Assembly (NCBI GenBank): GCA_002323775.1 | Contig: DCPV01000195.1 | Coordinates: forward strand, 1-6,719 | Source of the DNA: Firmicutes bacterium UBA1535 | GTDB taxonomy: Bacteria > Bacillota > Clostridia > Tissierellales > Sedimentibacteraceae | Direction: 5' to 3' | Length of the DNA: 6,719 bases | Shown: piece by piece, positions 1 through 5,553 of the stretch | Layout of the letters: each line of letters begins with the position of its first letter | How positions within the stretch are numbered: position 1 is the first letter of the stretch | Program-made: the position numbers and the translations under genes | The notes under the pieces: generated by a model | The model's input: the letters and a program-made list of their open reading frames with translations, nothing else | The model's database searches: none | Told to the model about the DNA's origin: nothing

Positions 1-369
1 AAAAGAGCATTTAAGCATTTGAATAAAAATGGGAAATTTATTTTTGATATTAGTACGCAATTTAAGTATAATTCTATGGAAGATATTTATATTTATGATA
101 AAAATGATGTATTCTATGTTTGGGAAAATAAGCTGGATAAAGAAAAGGATATTGTTTTTATGGAAATAAATTTCTTTGTCAAAGCTATGGACAAGTATGC
201 CAGAATTACAGAAATTCAAACTCATTACATACATAAGGTTTCTGATATTGAAAACATTCTAAAAGATATAGGCTTTTCTGATATTAAGGTATATGACTCA
301 TATACAGATGATTTTTATAATGACTCATCAATGAGAGCAACATTTGTTTGCGAAAAAACTGGAAGATAG
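1..369 (+). CDS. Class I SAM-dependent methyltransferase, C-terminal part (5' end outside window)
   Basis: The frame is open from base 1 and ends at TAG 367-369, giving 122 residues of a C-terminus. The fragment opens with KRAFKHLNKNGKFIFDIST, the usual end of the Rossmann-fold core of class I methyltransferases (helix, then 'L..GG.FIFD..T'). It continues with the pattern of the YjjT/Methyltransf_25-like group: an aromatic 'YVWEN..D' stretch, a beta strand 'MEINFFV', 'YARITEIQTHYIH', a helix 'DIENILKDIGFSDIKVYDSY' and a last strand 'RATFVCEK'. The SAM-binding GxGxG motif would lie upstream and cannot be seen, so activity and substrate are not known. TTG at 19 is not a credible start because the homologous region continues upstream of it. 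The next gene begins 74 bases downstream on the same strand. Confidence 0.8.
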   Translation, partial: KRAFKHLNKNGKFIFDISTQFKYNSMEDIYIYDKNDVFYVWENKLDKEKDIVFMEINFFVKAMDKYARITEIQTHYIHKVSDIENILKDIGFSDIKVYDSYTDDFYNDSSMRATFVCEKTGR

Positions 370-379
370 CATTAATTTG

Positions 380-388
380 TGCTATACT
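380..388 (+). promoter_or_regulatory. Possible extended -10 promoter element for the pyrophosphatase gene
   Basis: TGC followed by TATACT (383-388) fits an extended -10 element (TGn-TATAAT-like), about 55 bases before the ATG at 444. No good -35 sequence lies at the right distance. The element overlaps a 6-bp hairpin (ATAGCA 366-371 / TGCTAT 380-385). A second -10-like TACAAT lies at 407-412, also without a proper -35. One of these may start the transcript, but the gene could equally be read through from upstream. Confidence 0.25.
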
Positions 389-443
389 CAATTTGGAAAA
401 TTCTTTTACAATATAACTTGCACTTTGCATAAGGGAGGTAAGT

Positions 444-2066
444 ATGAAACACACCCTAATTTTTGGACATAAAATACCAGATACTGACAGTGTTTGTGCT
501 GCTATAACATTGTCAAATTTAAAAAATGAATTAAACGAAAGCTCAAAGCCATACATATTAAGCGAAGTAAATAGAGAAACAGAATTTGTGTTGGATTATT
601 TTGAAGTGGAGACACCAAAGCTCCTTAAAAATGTAAAGCTTCAAATTAATGACTTAAATTATGATAAAATAGAGCCCTTTAAGCCTGAATACCCAGTTTT
701 TTATGCTTATCATTATATGCACGAAAAAACTCTTAGAACATTGCCGGTAACAGATAATGAAAATAAATTGGTCGGTATCATAACAATGAAAGATATTGCT
801 ATGAACCTTATTAATACAGAGCAAAAAACACTTACTACATCCTATGATAATATTATAAACACTTTAGACGCTAGACCAATAACGAAATTTGATGAAATTA
901 TTGATGGAGAAATAGTAGTCACTGCATTTTATTTTGAAACATTAAAAAGTAGAAATGTAGTAGACAGCTCATCAATAGTAATAGTAGGAGATAGATATGA
1001 TGTAGTTGAGCTTGCAATAGAAAATAAAGCTAAACTTATAATAATTACAGGAAATTTGGATATTCCCGAAAGACTTGTTGAGTATGCTAAGAATAATAAG
1101 GTTAATTTGATTATTTCACCATACAAAACATACTATACAGCAAAAAACATCAGCTTAGCAAAGCCGGTATCTGAAATTATGACTAAAACGCATTTGGTAA
1201 AGTTTTATGAAGATACTTATCTTGAGGATATTAAGGAAGAATTAGAAAGTACAAGACATTCAAAGTTTCCTATTATTGCAAAGGATAATACATACTTAGG
1301 AATTATGGGCAGAGCTCATTTGCTCAATCCATCTAAAAAAAGAGTCATATTGGTTGACCACAATGAATATGGACAAAGTGCAGATGGCTTGGAGGAGGCG
1401 GAAATAGCAGAAATTATAGATCATCATAAAATAGGTGATATATCAACATCCTTGCCGATTAGCTTTAGAAATATTCCTGTTGGGAGCACAAACACTATAA
1501 TTTATTATATGTACAAGGAAAATGCTATAAATATAGATAAAAAAATGGCAGGTCTTATGATATCGGGTATTCTTTCTGATACATTGATGCTTAAATCACC
1601 TACCACCACTAAAAATGATACAGAGGCTGTACATGATTTAGCTAGAACTCTAAATATCAGTATTCATGAATATTGTATGCTAATGTTTAAGGCTGGAACT
1701 TCACTTAGCGGAAAAACAATTGAGGATGTTTTATATCAAGATTTTAAAAGATTTGATGTAAGCTCTAAAAAAATTGGAGTTTCACAAGTGTTCACTATGG
1801 GCATCGAAGAAATTATGAATAAAAAAGAAGAATATATAAAATACATTGATTCAATTGCTGATTTAAGAGGATATTATCTAAATATCATGGCTGTAACTGA
1901 TATAATTAACGAAGGCTCATACATGTTCTATACATCCGAAAGAGAAAAGCTTGTTAAAAATATTTTTGAATTAAAAGAAGCGTATCAAGGTGTTTATATA
2001 CCAAAATGTGTATCAAGAAAAAAACAGATAGTTCCAAGTATTATAAATGCTTTGCATCATATTTAG
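444..2066 (+). CDS. Manganese-dependent inorganic pyrophosphatase with CBS-DRTGG-CBS regulatory insert (family II PPase)
   Basis: This soluble enzyme hydrolyses pyrophosphate to two phosphates, pulling biosynthetic reactions forward. The N-terminal DHH domain carries GHKIPDTDS, placing the metal ligands at H9, D13 and D15, the same numbering as in short family II enzymes. The DHH core is then interrupted by a regulatory insert: CBS1 at about 83-128 (RTLPVTDNENKLVGIITMKD), a DRTGG-type domain at about 131-237 with a degenerate VGDRYDVVELA signature, and CBS2 at about 240-295. The core resumes with VDHNE (304-308), the IIDHHKIGD motif (D326, H327, H328) and GILSDTLMLKSPTT (D379). The C-terminal DHHA2 domain ends in SRKKQIVPSI (524-533), the substrate-binding lysine/arginine loop. 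Length 540 fits CBS-PPases such as that of Clostridium perfringens, whose insert binds AMP/ADP (inhibitory) and ATP or diadenosine polyphosphates (activating). The AAGGGAGGT site at 431-439 sits five bases before ATG and fixes the start. No catalytic residue appears missing. Confidence 0.95.
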   Translation: MKHTLIFGHKIPDTDSVCAAITLSNLKNELNESSKPYILSEVNRETEFVLDYFEVETPKLLKNVKLQINDLNYDKIEPFKPEYPVFYAYHYMHEKTLRTLPVTDNENKLVGIITMKDIAMNLINTEQKTLTTSYDNIINTLDARPITKFDEIIDGEIVVTAFYFETLKSRNVVDSSSIVIVGDRYDVVELAIENKAKLIIITGNLDIPERLVEYAKNNKVNLIISPYKTYYTAKNISLAKPVSEIMTKTHLVKFYEDTYLEDIKEELESTRHSKFPIIAKDNTYLGIMGRAHLLNPSKKRVILVDHNEYGQSADGLEEAEIAEIIDHHKIGDISTSLPISFRNIPVGSTNTIIYYMYKENAINIDKKMAGLMISGILSDTLMLKSPTTTKNDTEAVHDLARTLNISIHEYCMLMFKAGTSLSGKTIEDVLYQDFKRFDVSSKKIGVSQVFTMGIEEIMNKKEEYIKYIDSIADLRGYYLNIMAVTDIINEGSYMFYTSEREKLVKNIFELKEAYQGVYIPKCVSRKKQIVPSIINALHHI

Positions 2067-2136
2067 CTATATTGCTTGCACTACTGTGAAATTTGCACAT
2101 ATTTAAAATATGCGTCGGAATAAATTTATAAAAAAC

Positions 2137-2155
2137 TGTAATAAATACTATTACA
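2137..2155. promoter_or_regulatory. 19-bp inverted repeat upstream of hslO (operator-like)
   Basis: TGTAATA (2137-2143) and TATTACA (2149-2155) are exact reverse complements around the 5-base spacer AATAC. The element lies about 30 bases before the hslO start codon. A -10-like TATAAA sits just upstream at 2127-2132, but with no clear -35. The site could be a dimeric repressor operator or a weak RNA hairpin that lacks a following T tract. It does not match CIRCE, Rex or PerR consensus sites. Long AT-rich repeats also arise by chance here. Confidence 0.3.
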
Positions 2156-2183
2156 AACATTTGATTGGAAGGAAAAAAGATTA

Positions 2184-3068
2184 ATGGATTACATGATAAG
2201 AGGAATTGACAAGGATAAAACCTTTAGAATATTTGCTGTAAAATCAACAGAGGTAGTTGATGAAGCCAGAAGAAATCACCAAACATCTCCTACAGCCTCA
2301 GCTGCACTCGGAAGAACCTTGACTGTAGGTTTGATGATGGGATATATGATGAAAAATGACAAAGATAAGTTAACTATCAAGATAAACGGTGGAGGCCCTG
2401 TAGGAACTATTCTAATTACTGCTGATAACAAAGGAAATGTAAAGGGCTATGTAGACAACCCTACAGCAGATGTAGAAAGAAAAGCTAGTGGCAAGCTTGA
2501 TGTAGGTGCTTTAGTTGGAACAAATGGGAAAATAACCGTTATAAAGGACATTGGCTTAAAAGAGCCATATATCGGAACCTCTGATATAGTAACAGGCGAA
2601 ATTGCAGAAGATTTAGCACTATACTACTTTTTATCGGAGCAAACATCATCAGCTATCGCAGCAGGTGTATTGGTAAATCCCGACACAAGCATAAAATCTG
2701 CCGGAGGTTTGATTGTTCAGCCACTTCCTGACATATCGGATGAAGGCATAAAAAGATTGGAAGATATGTTTGCTAATATGAAATCAGTATCCGAATATTT
2801 TGATACTGAAAAGGATATTGAAGAAATTGTTGATGAGATATTTGAAGGCTTCGAGATAAAAATAACAGAAAAAATACCTGTACAATTCAACTGCGATTGT
2901 TCAAATGAGAGAATAGATGGGGTTTTGGTTTCGCTTGGGAAAGAGGAACTCAAAAAAATAATTGAAGAAGATAAAAAAGCAGAAATTACTTGTACGTTCT
3001 GCAATAAAAAATATAAATACAACAAGGAACAGCTAGAGAATTTAATGGAAACTATTAAGAAAAATTAA
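2184..3068 (+). CDS. hslO: Hsp33 redox-regulated molecular chaperone
   Basis: Hsp33 is a cytosolic holdase activated when oxidants such as peroxide or hypochlorite strip zinc from its cysteine centre, after which it dimerises and binds unfolded proteins. The 294-residue product matches the usual family length. The N-terminus (DYMIRG) and the block RRNHQTSPTASAALGRTLT (30-48) are typical, as are INGGGPVGTILITAD (67-81), GYVDNP (88-93) and YFLSEQTSSAIAAGVLV (148-164). The zinc site is complete: CxC at C237/C239 and CTFC at C270/C273. ATG 2184 follows a moderate GGAAGGA site (2167-2173, ten bases away), and MDYMIRG aligns with the family N-terminus better than a start at M4. It lies 117 bases after the pyrophosphatase on the same strand and is followed by a strong hairpin with a T tract, so it is probably the last gene of its unit. 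Confidence 0.97.
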   Translation: MDYMIRGIDKDKTFRIFAVKSTEVVDEARRNHQTSPTASAALGRTLTVGLMMGYMMKNDKDKLTIKINGGGPVGTILITADNKGNVKGYVDNPTADVERKASGKLDVGALVGTNGKITVIKDIGLKEPYIGTSDIVTGEIAEDLALYYFLSEQTSSAIAAGVLVNPDTSIKSAGGLIVQPLPDISDEGIKRLEDMFANMKSVSEYFDTEKDIEEIVDEIFEGFEIKITEKIPVQFNCDCSNERIDGVLVSLGKEELKKIIEEDKKAEITCTFCNKKYKYNKEQLENLMETIKKN

Positions 3069-3089
3069 AATGTTGTATTATTTAAGTTG

Positions 3090-3118
3090 TTGACAAAATC
3101 TGTACTGCGTATTATAAT
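3090..3118 (+). promoter_or_regulatory. Consensus sigma-A promoter, TTGACA-N17-TATAAT
   Basis: The -35 hexamer TTGACA (3090-3095) and the -10 hexamer TATAAT (3113-3118) are both perfect and separated by exactly 17 bases. Transcription should begin near 3125, giving a leader of roughly 260 bases before the glycosyltransferase gene. The -10 lies at the centre of a 40-bp palindrome, and the spacer makes up most of its left arm, so a dimeric DNA-binding protein or DNA cruciform could control access. A perfect promoter is unusual for a housekeeping gene unless it is repressed or attenuated. Confidence 0.8.
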
Positions 3119-3141
3119 ACATAGTACAGATTTTAATTTTT
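3095..3141 (+). terminator. Hairpin with T tract ending the hslO transcript; 40-bp palindrome
   Basis: A 12-base arm AAAATCTGTACT (3095-3106) pairs perfectly with AGTACAGATTTT (3123-3134). Between them, GTATTATAATAC (3109-3120) is itself a palindrome with the same centre. The full 40-base element has 18 of 20 positions paired; the exceptions are 3107/3122 (G-T) and 3108/3121. TTTTAATTTTT (3131-3141) supplies a U-rich 3' side. This fits a Rho-independent terminator for transcripts coming from hslO, 26 bases after its stop codon. Transcripts starting at the embedded promoter would lack the left arm and so would not form this hairpin. Confidence 0.7.
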
Positions 3142-3160
3142 AATAAAGCAATATAAACGG

Positions 3161-3181
3161 TAAAATTTTAATAAAATTTTA
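3161..3181. repeat. 21-bp perfect palindrome made of two TAAAATTTTA units
   Basis: TAAAATTTTA (3161-3170) and TAAAATTTTA (3172-3181) flank a single A. Each unit is self-complementary, so the element is both a direct and an inverted repeat. It lies in the leader about 40 bases after the predicted transcription start. It contains only A and T, so it may be no more than low-complexity sequence, although an AT-binding regulator or local DNA bending is possible. Confidence 0.35.
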
Positions 3182-3274
3182 AGAATTATGTAATAAATTT
3201 TTAACTAATTTGTATTATGATGTAATAATGTGAGAATTGATAATTAATGTCAGTAATTAAAGAAATTAAAAATA

Positions 3275-3322
3275 ATGAAAGGATATGCACTTGGTAATAT
3301 TCACAAGTATTCTATAGAGTGA
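3275..3322 (+). CDS. Possible 15-codon leader peptide overlapping the attenuator
   Basis: ATG 3275 to TGA 3320-3322 reads MKGYALGNIHKYSIE. It lies wholly inside the leader of the glycosyltransferase gene, and its stop codon falls in the left arm of the terminator-like hairpin (3316-3323), a placement seen in translation-dependent attenuators. No strong Shine-Dalgarno site precedes it, only A-rich sequence, and no run of one amino acid is present. A second short frame from ATG 3285 or TTG 3291 overlaps it. It may be accidental. Confidence 0.2.
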   Translation: MKGYALGNIHKYSIE

Positions 3323-3340
3323 ATGTAGTTCGCTCTTTTA
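3297..3340 (+). promoter_or_regulatory. Candidate transcription attenuator in the glycosyltransferase leader
   Basis: AGAGTGAA (3316-3323) pairs with TTCGCTCT (3329-3336) through eight pairs, one a wobble, around the loop TGTAG, followed by TTTTA. This is a short intrinsic-terminator-like hairpin about 50 bases before the coding region. The left arm is shared: ATTCAC (3299-3304) pairs with GTGAAT (3319-3324), extendable to eight pairs with one wobble (3297-3304/3319-3326). The two structures exclude each other, as terminator and antiterminator do. No known riboswitch class was recognised in the upstream leader. Confidence 0.4.
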
Positions 3341-3386
3341 TCTATAAAAATAATGGGGTATATAGGAATTGTTGTGAAATAAGTGC

Positions 3387-4472
3387 ATGAGCATAATCAT
3401 GCAAAATATATTAATATTGACGGCGTCCTTTGGCATGGGACATAAGAGTGTATCTAGTGCAATAAAAGAGCAGATAGAGTTAAAAAATAAAGATTTTAAT
3501 GTTGAAATAGTAGATATTTTAGATGTATTTAATCCTGCATTAAATAATGTTGGGTCTAAAATTTATTACAATTTGACTGAACATTATCCCCTTGTATATA
3601 ATACAATATACGATATAAAAAAAACAAATAAAAATAACTTGTTTGATATTTTACTTTGTACAGCTTATTATAAGAAACTGCATAAATATATAGAAGCTTT
3701 TTCTCCAAAATTAATAATAAGCACATTTCCATTATGTTCTTGTGCTGTGTCTATGATAAAAAAGATGTGTAAACTTAATACTAAAATGATTACAGTTATA
3801 ACTGATATAACAGATAGCTGGGAATGGTTATATAATGGAACAGATTTGTATATGGTACCGTCTAAAGAGGTAAAAAATAAGCTAATCGCTAAGGGTATAG
3901 ATAAAAATATAATCAAGGTAACAGGAATTCCTGTGAAAAATAGGTTTTTAAACAGTAAGCAAAATACAGAAAAAAACACTCTTTTGATAATTGCAACAGG
4001 TATGACAGCGCAGGATTTATCTGATGATGTACTTAAGCAAATAGATAATTATAGCAGTTTAAAAACTGTAATAGTTACAGGAAGAAATCAAGACCTGTAT
4101 AGTAAGCTGTCATTGAAGCTGTATAAAAATATAGAGGTGCTTGGTTTTGTAAATAATATTGATGAACTGATGGATAAAGCAATATTTTTAATGACAAAGC
4201 CCGGAGGAATAACGGTTTTTGAGGCTATCAATAAAGAGCTTCCTTTGCTGGTGAAGGACAGTGGAATAGGTCAAGAAAAAGGCAATGTTGACTTTATAAA
4301 GAAAAATAATTTAGGCATGGTTATAAATAATGCTGATGATTTATTAGAAGTGATTAATGACTATTTGCAAAATCCGAATAAAAACATAGAATTCAGCAGA
4401 AATATGCGAAAAATAAGAAAGGATTTAAGTCCCAATAAGGTGGTCGAATGTATCTTGGAGAATGCTAACTAG
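3387..4472 (+). CDS. MGDG synthase/UgtP-family glycosyltransferase (probable diacylglycerol glucosyltransferase)
   Basis: This is a GT-B fold glycosyltransferase, expected to act at the inner face of the membrane and move a sugar from a UDP-sugar to diacylglycerol, making glycolipids or lipoteichoic-acid anchors. The N-terminal MGDG-synthase domain starts with ILILTASFGMGHKSVSSAIKEQI (about 8-30); the G-x-GH motif is G16 and G18-H19. TDITDSWEWLYNGTDLYMVPS (139-159) and VTGIPV (178-183) match the family. The C-terminal half has the sugar-nucleotide motif TKPGGITVFEAINKELPLLV (270-289) followed by GQEKGNVDFI. The 361 residues are close to the usual 360-390. An in-frame stop at 3375 rules out an upstream start. 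ATG 3387 and ATG 3399 (M5) are both possible; M5 matches typical family N-termini better, but neither has a clear ribosome binding site. It leads a three-gene cluster. The acceptor lipid and sugar cannot be read from sequence. Confidence 0.87.
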   Translation: MSIIMQNILILTASFGMGHKSVSSAIKEQIELKNKDFNVEIVDILDVFNPALNNVGSKIYYNLTEHYPLVYNTIYDIKKTNKNNLFDILLCTAYYKKLHKYIEAFSPKLIISTFPLCSCAVSMIKKMCKLNTKMITVITDITDSWEWLYNGTDLYMVPSKEVKNKLIAKGIDKNIIKVTGIPVKNRFLNSKQNTEKNTLLIIATGMTAQDLSDDVLKQIDNYSSLKTVIVTGRNQDLYSKLSLKLYKNIEVLGFVNNIDELMDKAIFLMTKPGGITVFEAINKELPLLVKDSGIGQEKGNVDFIKKNNLGMVINNADDLLEVINDYLQNPNKNIEFSRNMRKIRKDLSPNKVVECILENAN

Positions 4473-4511
4473 ACAAAAGATGAGAGTTGTCTGCGAAGGG
4501 AGAAAGATAGT

Positions 4512-5552
4512 ATGAGTAAAGATAATAAAAAAAAGATATTTAACTTTTGCTTTATAGCATTTTCGAGTTTAATATTAATATATATATTGATGAAAAGCAG
4601 TGACATTTCATCCATTTATGATGTTTTGAAAGATATAAAATTACAATATGTTTTAATTGCAATAGGTTGCTTATTCATATTTTGGCTTTTAGAAGCTTAT
4701 ATGATTTTTAAGCTAATCCTTAAATTTACTGATAAAAAAGGAAATCTTGAAACATTCTGGCTTGCACTTAAAACAACATTAGTAGGACAATATTATAGCA
4801 ATATCACTCCGGGTGCTTCTGGTGGACAACCTGTTCAGCTATATATTATGAAAGGTGAAAATGTACCGCTTAGTGAGGGAACCGCTATTCTTGTGGAAAA
4901 ATTTCTGTTATTTCAAGTAGGGGTGACGATTTATTCATTAGCTTTAGCTATATATAAGCTTAGAACCTTGGTAGGATTTGCCAATAGTGCTACGTGGTTT
5001 GTAATGATAGGCTTAGTAGTAAATATCTTAATGATTTTGTGTATATGGTTAATTTCGATTAAGCCAAAATTTATTAGGAATGTAATTGGATTTATAATAA
5101 ATTTTTTAGCTAAATGCAGAATTATTAAGGATTTGAGTAAGGCTCAAAATGATTTTGAAGAATTTGTAAAAAATTATGAAATTTCTATAAAAAAGATGAA
5201 AAATAATAAAATGTTGACTTTCAAGCTATTTGCATTAACCTTTGTACAGCTTACACTGTTTTTCAGTATAACATATTTTATTTACAAATCCTTTAATTTG
5301 AATGGAAACGGAATTTTTGAAATTATATGCCTTCAAGCCTTTGTGTATATGTCTGTGTCCTTTGTACCAATTCCCGGAACTATAGGAGCCAGTGAAATGG
5401 GCTTTATGCTTCTGCTTGGCAATGTATTTTCTAAAAATATAATTGGAGCTGCAATTTTGATGTGGAGAGGTATCAGTTATTATTTTAGTTTAATTTTCAG
5501 CGGAATTTTTGTAATATTGATATCAATATTCAAAAAATATAAACCAATATAA
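4512..5552 (+). CDS. Flippase-like integral membrane protein (lysylphosphatidylglycerol synthase TM / YbhN family)
   Basis: The 346-residue product is a polytopic membrane protein of the LPG-synthase TM family (UPF0104). It resembles the membrane half of MprF but has no C-terminal aminoacyl-transferase domain, so it is not itself a lysyl-PG synthase. Hydrophobic segments lie at about 9-27, 44-68, 84-97, 125-148, 160-183, 234-257, 265-300 and 308-338. Two family signatures are clear: NITPGASGGQPVQLYIMK (97-114) and SFVPIPGTIGASEMGF (283-298). Members are associated with transfer or flipping of lipids and lipid-linked sugars, but the substrate of this one is unknown. AAGGGAG (4496-4502) is a good ribosome binding site nine bases before ATG. 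It starts 39 bases after the glycosyltransferase and ends one base before the next ATG, so movement of a glycolipid made by its neighbour is a reasonable inference. Confidence 0.9.
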   Translation: MSKDNKKKIFNFCFIAFSSLILIYILMKSSDISSIYDVLKDIKLQYVLIAIGCLFIFWLLEAYMIFKLILKFTDKKGNLETFWLALKTTLVGQYYSNITPGASGGQPVQLYIMKGENVPLSEGTAILVEKFLLFQVGVTIYSLALAIYKLRTLVGFANSATWFVMIGLVVNILMILCIWLISIKPKFIRNVIGFIINFLAKCRIIKDLSKAQNDFEEFVKNYEISIKKMKNNKMLTFKLFALTFVQLTLFFSITYFIYKSFNLNGNGIFEIICLQAFVYMSVSFVPIPGTIGASEMGFMLLLGNVFSKNIIGAAILMWRGISYYFSLIFSGIFVILISIFKKYKPI

Positions 5553-5553
5553 A

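Noticed and set aside
366..385. Hairpin ATAGCA/TGCTAT as terminator of the methyltransferase gene
   Set aside because: The stem has six pairs, mostly AT, and no T tract follows. It is too weak to call a terminator.
284..556. Minus-strand open frame of about 90 codons across the methyltransferase/pyrophosphatase junction
   Set aside because: It overlaps two clear genes and the promoter region, and its product shows no recognisable domain. It is an antisense shadow in AT-rich DNA.
417..2082. Shared octamer CTTGCACT before (417-424) and after (2075-2082) the pyrophosphatase gene
   Set aside because: Eight bases without flanking similarity is not enough to call a repeat or attachment site.
2717..3025. 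Minus-strand open frame of about 100 codons inside hslO
   Set aside because: It is serine- and isoleucine-rich and antisense to the Hsp33 zinc domain, with no family resemblance and no ribosome binding site.
3668..3979. Minus-strand hydrophobic open frame inside the glycosyltransferase gene
   Set aside because: Its apparent hydrophobicity arises from reading lysine- and asparagine-rich codons in reverse, and it lies wholly within a confident gene.
4471..4492. Inverted repeat AGACAA/TTGTCT between glycosyltransferase and flippase genes
   Set aside because: It has six pairs with a 10-base loop and no T tract, and sits in a 39-base intergenic gap of an apparent operon. It is probably chance.
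4512..5552. MprF-type lysylphosphatidylglycerol synthase
   Set aside because: Only the membrane region is present; the cytosolic aminoacyl-transferase domain is missing and the gene ends naturally.
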